A stretch of 64,000 nucleotides of DNA from Oleiagrimonas sp. C23AA (GTDB taxonomy: Bacteria > Pseudomonadota > Gammaproteobacteria > Xanthomonadales > Rhodanobacteraceae), in NCBI RefSeq assembly GCF_011759385.1, contig NZ_JAARLY010000003.1, positions 124,001-188,000 of the forward strand, read 5' to 3'. The stretch's first letter is position 1. The number at the start of each line of letters is the position of its first letter. A model generated the notes under the pieces. That model was not told where the DNA came from, ran no database searches, and worked only from the letters and a program-made list of their open reading frames with translations. The translations under genes and the position numbers were made by a program. This document shows positions 56,010 to 64,000 of this stretch, one piece after another.

Positions 56010-56201
56010 CCGCCGGACGTTTACGGCGCCCATTCGCGCAATATGAGCGTCTCGGCTCCATTTGGGGCCGTGCCGAGGCAAGCCGATGATGGCGGTGGGT
56101 CTTTCGGCGAAAACCATTCGCCGGTCTGCGACATGTGGCATTCAGGGGTGAAATGCCCATGATGGCGTGGCCCAGTGACCTGAGGACTAGGAGTACGAAC
56201 C

Positions 56202-56405
56202 ATGTTGATTTTGACCCGCCGTGTCGGGGAGACCCTGATGATCGGTGACGAGGTGACCGTCACTGTGCTCGGCGTGAAGGGCAATCAGGTGCGTGTTGGT
56301 ATCAGCGCGCCAAAGGATGTGTCGGTGCACCGCGAGGAAATCTATCAGCGCATCAAGCGCGAGCATGACGATCCGGAAGCCGGCGCCGAGAATGACGCCG
56401 ACTGA
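56202..56405 (+). CDS. csrA: Carbon storage regulator CsrA
   Basis: 67 aa RNA-binding dimer ([35 protein letters not shown]), which represses or stabilises mRNAs by binding GGA motifs. AGGAG is 8 bp before the ATG; a second AGGA sits 3 bp upstream of it, so CsrA may bind its own start region. Leader contains a perfect 7-bp hairpin at 56105-56123. Confidence 0.98.
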   Translation: MLILTRRVGETLMIGDEVTVTVLGVKGNQVRVGISAPKDVSVHREEIYQRIKREHDDPEAGAENDAD

Positions 56406-56421
56406 AACCTTTAAAAAGGGT

Positions 56422-56450
56422 TTGCGCGGTATGTTTCATGTGGCTATACT
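56422..56450 (+). promoter_or_regulatory. Promoter of tRNA-Ser
   Basis: TTGCGC (56422-56427), 17 bp, TATACT (56445-56450); tRNA begins 35 bp on. Confidence 0.75.
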
Positions 56451-56484
56451 AGCCAGCTCGCAGCATTGATAGCTGCAAGGTCCC

Positions 56485-56577
56485 GGAGAGGTGCCCGAGT
56501 GGCTGAAGGGGCTCCCCTGCTAAGGGAGTAGAGGGTTAATCACCTTCTCGAGGGTTCGAATCCCTCTCTCTCCGCCA
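56485..56577 (+). tRNA. tRNA-Ser (GCT)
   Basis: 93 nt with the long variable arm of serine tRNAs. Anticodon loop CTGCTAA; acceptor GGAGAGG/TCTCTCC; encoded CCA. Same position after csrA as in many gammaproteobacteria. Confidence 0.98.
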
Positions 56578-56748
56578 GATCTTCGAGGGGCCGTCAAGCG
56601 CGGCTCCTCATGAGTTCCAGGGTCTCCAGGCTGGTCGTTTTCATCGTGCGTATATGGCGCGTTTGGACGTCCATCCATGTCGGATGACCATTTCAGAATG
56701 CTGTTTTTGGCGGTCTGAAAAAATTTTTGAAAAAAGCGAAATCGGGTA

Positions 56749-56777
56749 TTGACGGCGACGTCTCAAATCTGAATAAT
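56749..56777 (+). promoter_or_regulatory. Promoter of tRNA-Arg (ACG)
   Basis: TTGACG (56749-56754), 17 bp, AATAAT (56772-56777). An A/T-rich tract (AAAAAATTTTTGAAAAAA) lies just upstream, as an UP-like element. Confidence 0.75.
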
Positions 56778-56837
56778 TTCGCTCCTCGCTTAACGGCCCT
56801 GACGAAACGTGGGGCGCAATAAGCAAAACAAATTGAT

Positions 56838-56914
56838 GCGCCCGTAGCTCAGCTGGATAGAGTACCTGGCTACGAACCAGGCGGTCGGGAGTTCGAATCT
56901 CTCCGGGCGCGCCA
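56838..56914 (+). tRNA. tRNA-Arg (ACG)
   Basis: 77 nt, acceptor GCGCCCG/CGGGCGC, anticodon loop CTACGAA, T-loop GTTCGAATC, encoded CCA. The ACG anticodon is normally edited to ICG. Confidence 0.98.
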
Positions 56915-57021
56915 TTTTGAAGCGACAGTCGATCGGTTTTTCGGGTCAACTGTCAGATTCGGCGAAACGCCGGGTCGGCGGAGTTTCGAAGCCGCGGACA
57001 TATGTTCACTTCGAAAACGGA

Positions 57022-57050
57022 TTGACTGCGCTGTAGCGCGCCCGTAACAT
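57022..57050 (+). promoter_or_regulatory. Promoter of the Pro-Arg-His-Lys tRNA operon
   Basis: TTGACT (57022-57027), 17 bp, TAACAT (57045-57050), 37 bp before tRNA-Pro. The spacer holds a GCGC-rich discriminator-like run. Confidence 0.75.
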
Positions 57051-57087
57051 CGCAGAGCTTTGCTACGTGCAAAAATCAAGCGTGCAT

Positions 57088-57164
57088 CGGGGTATAGCTC
57101 AGCCTGGTAGAGCGCCAGCTTTGGGAGCTGGACGTCGGGGGTTCGAATCCCTCTACCCCGACCA
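57088..57164 (+). tRNA. tRNA-Pro (TGG)
   Basis: 77 nt, acceptor CGGGGTA with CCCCG partner, anticodon loop TTTGGGA, encoded CCA. First of four closely spaced tRNA genes (22, 18 and 10 bp apart). Confidence 0.98.
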
Positions 57165-57186
57165 GAGCGCGCTCTTCACAGTGTCT

Positions 57187-57263
57187 GCGCCTGTAGCTCA
57201 ACCGGATAGAGCATCGGCCTTCTAAGCCGAGGGTTGCAGGTTCGATTCCTGTCGGGCGCGCCA
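57187..57263 (+). tRNA. tRNA-Arg (TCT)
   Basis: 77 nt, acceptor GCGCCTG/CGGGCGC with one G-U, anticodon loop CTTCTAA, encoded CCA. Confidence 0.98.
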
Positions 57264-57281
57264 ATGTAGTCGTTCGGTTGT

Positions 57282-57359
57282 GGTGGGCGTAGCTCAGCTG
57301 GTTAGAGTACCGGATTGTGATTCCGGATGTCGTGGGTTCGAGTCCCATCGTCCACCCCA
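57282..57359 (+). tRNA. tRNA-His (GTG)
   Basis: Anticodon loop TTGTGAT; the extra 5' G (-1) at 57282 pairs with C73, the histidine identity element; encoded CCA. Confidence 0.98.
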
Positions 57360-57369
57360 CTTTTCAAAA

Positions 57370-57445
<76 letters not shown>

Positions 57446-57450
57446 ATTAA

Positions 57451-57489
57451 AACAACGGCTTGCATAGCTGCAGGCCGTTGTTTTTTTTT
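57451..57489 (+). terminator. Terminator of the tRNA operon
   Basis: 14-bp stem AACAACGGCTTGCA/TGCAGGCCGTTGTT with loop TAGC, then seven further T. Confidence 0.97.
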
Positions 57490-57567
57490 GCCCCCGTGCA
57501 TTGCCGGGAAGGGGCACCCCTTGATTGGTGCTGACCGCGCAGCAGGGGTTGACGGTTGCTGCGGTGC

Positions 57568-57597
57568 TTGTGCATACGCGCGATGCGACCGTAAAAT
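57568..57597 (+). promoter_or_regulatory. Promoter of tRNA-Leu
   Basis: TTGTGC (57568-57573), 18 bp, TAAAAT (57592-57597). An upstream TTGACG (57549) lacks a good -10. Confidence 0.6.
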
Positions 57598-57674
57598 GGT
57601 CGTCTTCCGTTCAAGGGAATCATCCACTTGCACCGGACGCTGCGACCTTTGTCGCAGCCTGGGGCGGCGGGGAT

Positions 57675-57759
<85 letters not shown>

Positions 57760-57887
57760 ACTCCCTTGAGGTAACCGGTCCGGATGGTCCGCGCATGGCG
57801 CTGTGGACGCGATCCGGGTGATGTATTCAAACGGGTGGCGCAAGATGCCGCCGCGGCGCCATCGATATGGCGGTATCAGGAGAGATC

Positions 57888-59180
57888 ATGCAAGTTTCGG
57901 TTGAGAACGTCGGTACGCTCGAGCGCAAGCTGACGGTGAAGTTTCCGGCGGAGCGACTGGAATCGCAGGTCAGCGAGCGTCTGGCTCAGATGAGCCGCAC
58001 GGTGCGCCTGAAGGGCTTTCGCCCGGGCAAGGTGCCGGCCAACGTCATCAAGCAGCGCTTCGGCGCGCAGGTGCGTGGCGAAGCGCTGTCCGAGCTGATC
58101 GGCAGCACCCTGCGCGAGGCGTTCGACAAGGAAGACCTGCGCCCGGTGGCGCAGCCCTCGATCGATACCACCGGCGAAGCCGAGGACGGCGATATTGCCT
58201 ACACCGCCTCCTTCGAGGTGATGCCGGAATTGCCGGAAGTGGACGTAGCCAAGCTGGAGATTCAGCGCCCGGTGGCCGCGGTGACCGACGCCGACATCGA
58301 CACCATGGTCGAAACCCTGCGTCAGCAGCGCCGCAGCTTCGAGGTGGTCGAGCGTGCCGCGAAGGCCGACGACTTTGTGATGTTCGAGTACAGCGCCGAA
58401 GCCGGTGACTACCGCTTCCCCGAGGAAGGCCTGGAGCGCGCCGGCAGCGTGGTCGGTTCCGGCCAGCTGTTCAAGGCGCTGGACGAGGCCCTGACCGGCC
58501 ACAGCGCTGGCGACGAGTTCGAGCAGGAAATCACTTTCCCGGAGGATTTCCGCAACGAGAACCTGGCCGGCAAGACCGCCAAGGTGCAGTTCAAGATCAT
58601 CAAGGTGCAAGAGCCCAACCTGCCGGAGGTGGACGCCGAGTTCGTGGCCATCTTTGGTGTCAGCGACGGTTCGGTCGAGACGTTCCGCAAGGAAGTGCGC
58701 GCCAACCTGGAGCGCGAGCTCAAGGCCGCGCTGATGGGCCGCCTGAAGTCGGAAGTGGCCGAAAAACTGGCCGAGTCGCAGGAAGATTTCGAGGTGCCGC
58801 AGGTGATGGTGCGCGCCGAAGCTGAAGGTCTGGTCCGCAACATGATCGGCAAGGATCGCGAAATTCCCGAGCAGATGTTCGAGTCGGCCAAGCCGATGGC
58901 CAAAAAGCGCGTCATGGCGGCTCTGCTGATGGGCGAGATTGCCCGCAAGCAGGAGCTGGAAATCGACCGCGCCCGCGTTTCGGACATGCTGGCGGCGATC
59001 GCCTCCACCTACGAGGAACCGGAGAAGGTCATTGAACTGTACAACTCCGACCCCCAGTTGATGCAGGGTCTGCAAAATCGCGTCATGGAAGATCAGGTGG
59101 CCGAGTGGGTGGCCGACAACGCCAACACCACCGACCAGTCACTGAGCTTCGATGAGGTGATGCGCCCGAACCAGGGTTGA
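57888..59180 (+). CDS. tig: Trigger factor
   Basis: 430 aa ribosome-bound chaperone and prolyl isomerase. Ribosome-docking loop GFRPGKVP near residue 45, FKBP domain (about 150-245), helical C-terminal chaperone arms. ATG at 57888 has CAGGAG upstream; an earlier in-frame ATG at 57867 lacks one. First of the tig-clpP-clpX-lon block. Confidence 0.98.
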   Translation: MQVSVENVGTLERKLTVKFPAERLESQVSERLAQMSRTVRLKGFRPGKVPANVIKQRFGAQVRGEALSELIGSTLREAFDKEDLRPVAQPSIDTTGEAEDGDIAYTASFEVMPELPEVDVAKLEIQRPVAAVTDADIDTMVETLRQQRRSFEVVERAAKADDFVMFEYSAEAGDYRFPEEGLERAGSVVGSGQLFKALDEALTGHSAGDEFEQEITFPEDFRNENLAGKTAKVQFKIIKVQEPNLPEVDAEFVAIFGVSDGSVETFRKEVRANLERELKAALMGRLKSEVAEKLAESQEDFEVPQVMVRAEAEGLVRNMIGKDREIPEQMFESAKPMAKKRVMAALLMGEIARKQELEIDRARVSDMLAAIASTYEEPEKVIELYNSDPQLMQGLQNRVMEDQVAEWVADNANTTDQSLSFDEVMRPNQG

Positions 59181-59223
59181 GGCATTCTCAACCCTAAAGA
59201 AGCATCAACCGGAGACAACACCC

Positions 59224-59850
59224 GTGGAACCGATCCAGAACCTGAACCTGGTGCCGATGGTCGTCGAGCAGACCGCTCGTGGCGAACGCTCCTTCGACAT
59301 CTATTCGCGCCTGCTCAAGGAGCGTGTGGTGTTCCTGGTCGGCCCGGTGGACGACCACATGGCCAACCTGGTGGTCGCGCAGCTGTTGTTCCTGGAGTCT
59401 GAGAATCCGGACAAGGACATCAGCCTGTACATCAACAGCCCCGGCGGTTCGGTGACCGCGGGGCTGGCGATCTACGACACCATGCAGTTCCTCAAGCCCG
59501 ATGTCAGCACCATGTGCATCGGCCAGGCGGCCAGCATGGGTGCGTTGCTGCTGACTGCCGGGGCGGCCGGCAAGCGCTATTCGCTGCCGCACTCGCGCGT
59601 GATGATCCATCAGCCGTGGGCTGGTGGCATCTCCGGTCAGGCCACCGACATCGAGATCCATGCCCGTGAGATTCTGGCCATGCGTGAGCGTCTGAACGCC
59701 ATTCTGGCCCAGCACACCGGTCAGCCGGTCGAGCAGATCGCCCGCGATACCGAGCGTGACCGCTTCATGAGCGCCGACGAGGCCAAGCAGTACGGCCTGA
59801 TCGACGCCGTGCTCGACAAGCGCCCGGGCGAGAGCGTCAAGTCGGCCTGA
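59224..59850 (+). CDS. clpP: ClpP protease subunit
   Basis: 208 aa serine protease forming the tetradecameric barrel for ClpX/ClpA. Catalytic S104 (GQAASMGA), H129 (RVMIHQP), D175 (IARDTERD). GTG start at 59224 with GGAG upstream. 43 bp after tig. Confidence 0.98.
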   Translation: MEPIQNLNLVPMVVEQTARGERSFDIYSRLLKERVVFLVGPVDDHMANLVVAQLLFLESENPDKDISLYINSPGGSVTAGLAIYDTMQFLKPDVSTMCIGQAASMGALLLTAGAAGKRYSLPHSRVMIHQPWAGGISGQATDIEIHAREILAMRERLNAILAQHTGQPVEQIARDTERDRFMSADEAKQYGLIDAVLDKRPGESVKSA

Positions 59851-59879
59851 CAGGCCGCTTTTGCATGGCATTGACGCCG

Positions 59880-59904
59880 CCCGCGCCTGCATGGCAGGCG
59901 CGGG
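59880..59904 (+). terminator. Hairpin between clpP and clpX
   Basis: Perfect 11-bp stem CCCGCGCCTGC/GCAGGCGCGGG with 3-nt loop and no T-run. May attenuate read-through or set mRNA ends. Confidence 0.5.
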
Positions 59905-59953
59905 TGGCTATGCTATCCTCGGCTTGTAAGCCAAGCACTACCGGGACCACAGC

Positions 59954-61252
<1,299 letters not shown>

Positions 61253-61292
61253 AGGCGTCCGTTGCCCGCGCGTCTTCGCGGTCATGTCATTG

Positions 61293-61317
61293 CAAGGGCG
61301 TCCTTTGGGCGCCCTTG
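61293..61317 (+). terminator. Hairpin after clpX
   Basis: 8-bp stem CAAGGGCG/CGCCCTTG with loop TCCTTTGGG and only GTCGTAT after it; probably a weak terminator. The remaining 140 bp before lon show no sure promoter; CTTGATG-N13-CCTCCACTT is a distant match to a heat-shock (sigma-32) promoter. Confidence 0.55.
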
Positions 61318-61456
61318 TCGTATCTGGCTCCCCGTGACCATTGGTCGTCGTGGCGTGCTGTGCGTCCCTTGATGGCGCCGCCGGGAGCCTCCACTTGACC
61401 TATATCGGACCCGCAGCGCAGGCTCGGGTCACGCTTCGATCTTTCAGGAAGTGATC

Positions 61457-63973
61457 ATGCCAGAGAACCCCACCATTTCAGCCGGCACGTTGCACCAGGG
61501 CCTCCCGGTCCTGCCGCTGCGCGATGTAGTCGTCTACCCGCACATGGTGATCCCGTTGTTTGTGGGTCGCGACAAATCCATGCGCGCGCTCGAGTCGGCG
61601 ATGGAAAACGAGCGCCAGATCGTGCTGGTTGCGCAAAAGAGCCCGGATGTCGACGATCCCCAGGCGGACGACCTTTACGACATCGGCACGCTTGCAAGCG
61701 TGCTTCAGCTGCTGAAGCTGCCCGACGGCACCGTCAAGGTGCTGGTCGAGGGCGCCTCGCGCGTGTCCATTTCCAACTACACCGAAGCCGAGGGCATGTT
61801 TACCGCCGACACGCGCGTCATCGAGTCCGACTACAGCTCGGACGAGCGCGAGCTGGATGTGGTTTCGCGTACGCTGGTGTCGCTGTTCGAGCAGTTGGTC
61901 AAGCAAAGCCGCAAGCTGCCACCGGAAGTGATGTCCACACTGTCGGGCATCGACGATCCTTCGCGCCTGGCCGATACCATTGCCGCGCACCTTTCGGTGC
62001 GCCTGGCCGACAAGCAGAAGGTGCTGGAAACGGCCGATGTCGGCGCGCGCCTGGAGCAGCTGATCGGCCTGGTCGACGGCGAGATGGATCTGCAGCAGGT
62101 CGAAAAGCGCATCCGCGGCCGCATCAAGTCGCAGATGGAAAAGAGCCAGCGCGAGTACTACCTCAACGAACAGATGAAGGCCATCCAGAAGGAGCTGGGT
62201 GAGGGTGAGGAAGGCGCCAACGAGATCGAGGAGCTGACCAAGAAGATCGACACCATCGGCATGCCCAAGCCGGTGCTGGCCAAGGCGCGTCAGGAGCTTT
62301 CCAAGCTCAAGCAGATGTCGCCGATGTCGGCCGAAGCCACGGTGGTGCGCAACTATCTGGACTGGCTGGTCGGGGTGCCATGGAAGAAGCGGGGCAAGGT
62401 GCGCAAGGACCTGAAAATGGCGCAGGACGTGCTCGACGCCGATCACTTCGGCCTGGAGAAGGTCAAGGAACGCATTCTTGAGTATCTGGCCGTGCAGCAG
62501 CGCGTCAATACCATGAAGGGCCCGATCCTGTGTCTGGTCGGACCGCCCGGCGTGGGCAAGACCTCACTGGGTCAGTCCATTGCCAAGGCTACCAACCGCA
62601 AGTTTGTTCGCATGAGCCTTGGCGGCGTGCGCGACGAGGCCGAGATTCGCGGTCATCGGCGTACCTATATCGGCTCCATGCCCGGGCGCATCGTGCAGAA
62701 CCTCAACAAGGTCGGCACCAAGAACCCGCTGTTCGTGCTGGACGAAATCGACAAGATGTCCACCGACTTCCGCGGCGATCCGTCCTCGGCGTTGCTGGAA
62801 GTGCTGGATCCGGAGCAAAACCACACCTTCAACGATCATTACCTTGAGGTCGACCTGGATCTGTCCGAGGTGATGTGGATTGCCACGGCCAATTCGCTGA
62901 ACATCCCCGGCCCGCTGCTGGACCGCATGGAGGTGATCCGCATCCCCGGCTATACCGAGGACGAGAAGATCGCCATTGCCCAACGCTACCTGCTGCCCAA
63001 GCAGCTCAAGGCCAATGGCCTCAAGGACGGCGAGCTGAGCGTGTCCGAGGGCGCCATCCGCGACATCGTGCGCTACTACACGCGTGAGTCGGGTGTACGC
63101 AATCTGGAGCGCGAGGTGGCCCGCATCTGCCGCAAGGTGGTCAAGGAGATCGCGCTGGAAGGCCCGGCACCGACCAAGTCCACCGCGGCCAAGGCCAAGG
63201 GCAAGGCTGCGTCGAAAAAGGCCAAGAGTGCGGCTCCGGCGGCGCCGAGCACGCGCAAGGTCGACGTGCGCAACCTGGACAAGTATCTGGGGGTGCGTCG
63301 TTTCGACTTCGGCCGCAAGGAGCAGCAGAACGAAATCGGCCTGGTCACCGGCCTGGCCTGGACCCAGGTGGGCGGTGACCTGCTCTCCATCGAGGCCTCG
63401 GTGGTGCCGGGAAAGGGCAAGCTGGTGCACACCGGTCAGCTGGGCGACGTGATGAAGGAGTCGATCCAGGCGGCGTTGTCAGTGGTGCGTGCGCGTGCCG
63501 ACCGTCTGGGCATCGACCCGGACTTCCATCACCAGCATGACATCCACATCCACGTGCCCGAGGGTGCCACGCCCAAGGACGGCCCCAGCGCCGGTATTGC
63601 CATGTGCACGGCACTGGTATCGGTGCTGACCAAGGTGCCGGTGCGCTCGGAAGTGGCGATGACGGGCGAGATCACTTTGCGTGGGCGCGTGCTGCCGATC
63701 GGCGGGCTCAAGGAGAAGCTGCTGGCGGCCCATCGCGGTGGCATTACCACGGTGATCATCCCGCAGGAGAACGAGAAGGATCTGGCCGATATCCCGTCCA
63801 ACATCACCGATTCGCTGGAGATTCATGCGGTGCGTTGGATCGACGAAGTGTTGGATGTGGCACTTGAAAGGCCGCTGGGTCCGCCACCCAAGGACGGCGA
63901 AAAAGCCAAGGCCCCACTGCAGGGCAAGGGCAAGCGCGAATCCTCGCGGCCCGGCGCCCGGCGCACGCATTGA
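61457..63973 (+). CDS. lon: ATP-dependent protease Lon
   Basis: 838 aa. LON substrate domain, coiled coil, AAA+ (Walker A GPPGVGKT 362-369), protease domain with S711 (GPSAGIA) and K754 (GGLKEK) as the Ser-Lys dyad. About 26 residues rich in Lys and Ala are inserted between the AAA+ and protease domains (about 570-600), and the C-terminus carries a further basic tail. ATG at 61457 preferred over the GTG at 61451; AGGAAG upstream. Confidence 0.99.
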   Translation: MPENPTISAGTLHQGLPVLPLRDVVVYPHMVIPLFVGRDKSMRALESAMENERQIVLVAQKSPDVDDPQADDLYDIGTLASVLQLLKLPDGTVKVLVEGASRVSISNYTEAEGMFTADTRVIESDYSSDERELDVVSRTLVSLFEQLVKQSRKLPPEVMSTLSGIDDPSRLADTIAAHLSVRLADKQKVLETADVGARLEQLIGLVDGEMDLQQVEKRIRGRIKSQMEKSQREYYLNEQMKAIQKELGEGEEGANEIEELTKKIDTIGMPKPVLAKARQELSKLKQMSPMSAEATVVRNYLDWLVGVPWKKRGKVRKDLKMAQDVLDADHFGLEKVKERILEYLAVQQRVNTMKGPILCLVGPPGVGKTSLGQSIAKATNRKFVRMSLGGVRDEAEIRGHRRTYIGSMPGRIVQNLNKVGTKNPLFVLDEIDKMSTDFRGDPSSALLEVLDPEQNHTFNDHYLEVDLDLSEVMWIATANSLNIPGPLLDRMEVIRIPGYTEDEKIAIAQRYLLPKQLKANGLKDGELSVSEGAIRDIVRYYTRESGVRNLEREVARICRKVVKEIALEGPAPTKSTAAKAKGKAASKKAKSAAPAAPSTRKVDVRNLDKYLGVRRFDFGRKEQQNEIGLVTGLAWTQVGGDLLSIEASVVPGKGKLVHTGQLGDVMKESIQAALSVVRARADRLGIDPDFHHQHDIHIHVPEGATPKDGPSAGIAMCTALVSVLTKVPVRSEVAMTGEITLRGRVLPIGGLKEKLLAAHRGGITTVIIPQENEKDLADIPSNITDSLEIHAVRWIDEVLDVALERPLGPPPKDGEKAKAPLQGKGKRESSRPGARRTH

Positions 63974-64000
63974 TGTGTTAGTGCGCTGATTGCCAAGAAA

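Overview
The window is 64 kb of GC-rich, gene-dense chromosome. Gene content and order point to a gammaproteobacterium of the Xanthomonadales, most likely the Rhodanobacteraceae (Rhodanobacter, Dyella or Frateuria type). The pointers are a 180-kDa class NAD-glutamate dehydrogenase, kynureninase, GluQ, the recA-recX-alaS-csrA-tRNA-Ser order and the tRNA-tig-clpP-clpX-lon block. This placement is inference from recognised families; no search was run. I see no rRNA, phage, transposase, CRISPR array or other sign of a mobile island.

Layout. 1-13 kb: a 3'-truncated gamma-glutamyltransferase gene, a succinate/acetate CoA-transferase, kynU-pyrC, a tetR-MFP-RND efflux operon with a clear promoter and operator, and a GAF-GGDEF diguanylate cyclase. 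13-22.5 kb: gdhB, about 1 kb without a convincing gene but with several dyads, a cupin-SDR-tautomerase operon whose cupin keeps the residues of manganese hydroxynitrile lyases, nadK and a 5'-nucleotidase. 22.5-32.5 kb: a MOSC protein, a Fur-box TonB siderophore receptor, a leucine-catabolism set (liuC, liuD, liuE) and a Fur-box feoA-feoB operon ending in a small Cys/His-rich membrane protein. 32.5-39 kb: two phaB-type reductases on either side of the regulator phaR, gluQ, htpX and htpG.

39-50 kb: a thiamine uptake unit (TPP riboswitch, TonB receptor, PnuT), an APH-family phosphotransferase, a small membrane protein with an L7/L12-like tail, hslR, katG with an OxyR-like site, mutS with an uncertain start, cdh and an SDR. 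50-64 kb: pncC, recA, recX, alaS, csrA, seven tRNA genes with readable promoters, then tig, clpP, clpX and lon.

Themes that tie neighbours together are iron (two Fur-type sites), thiamine/NAD (TPP unit, nadK, pncC, kynU), PHA storage (phaR and two phaB) and protein quality control (htpX, htpG, hslR, tig, clpP, clpX, lon). Most of the window is ordinary core genome. The least explained parts are the feo-linked Cys-rich protein, the hydroxynitrile-lyase-like operon with its dyad-rich upstream region, and the mutS start.
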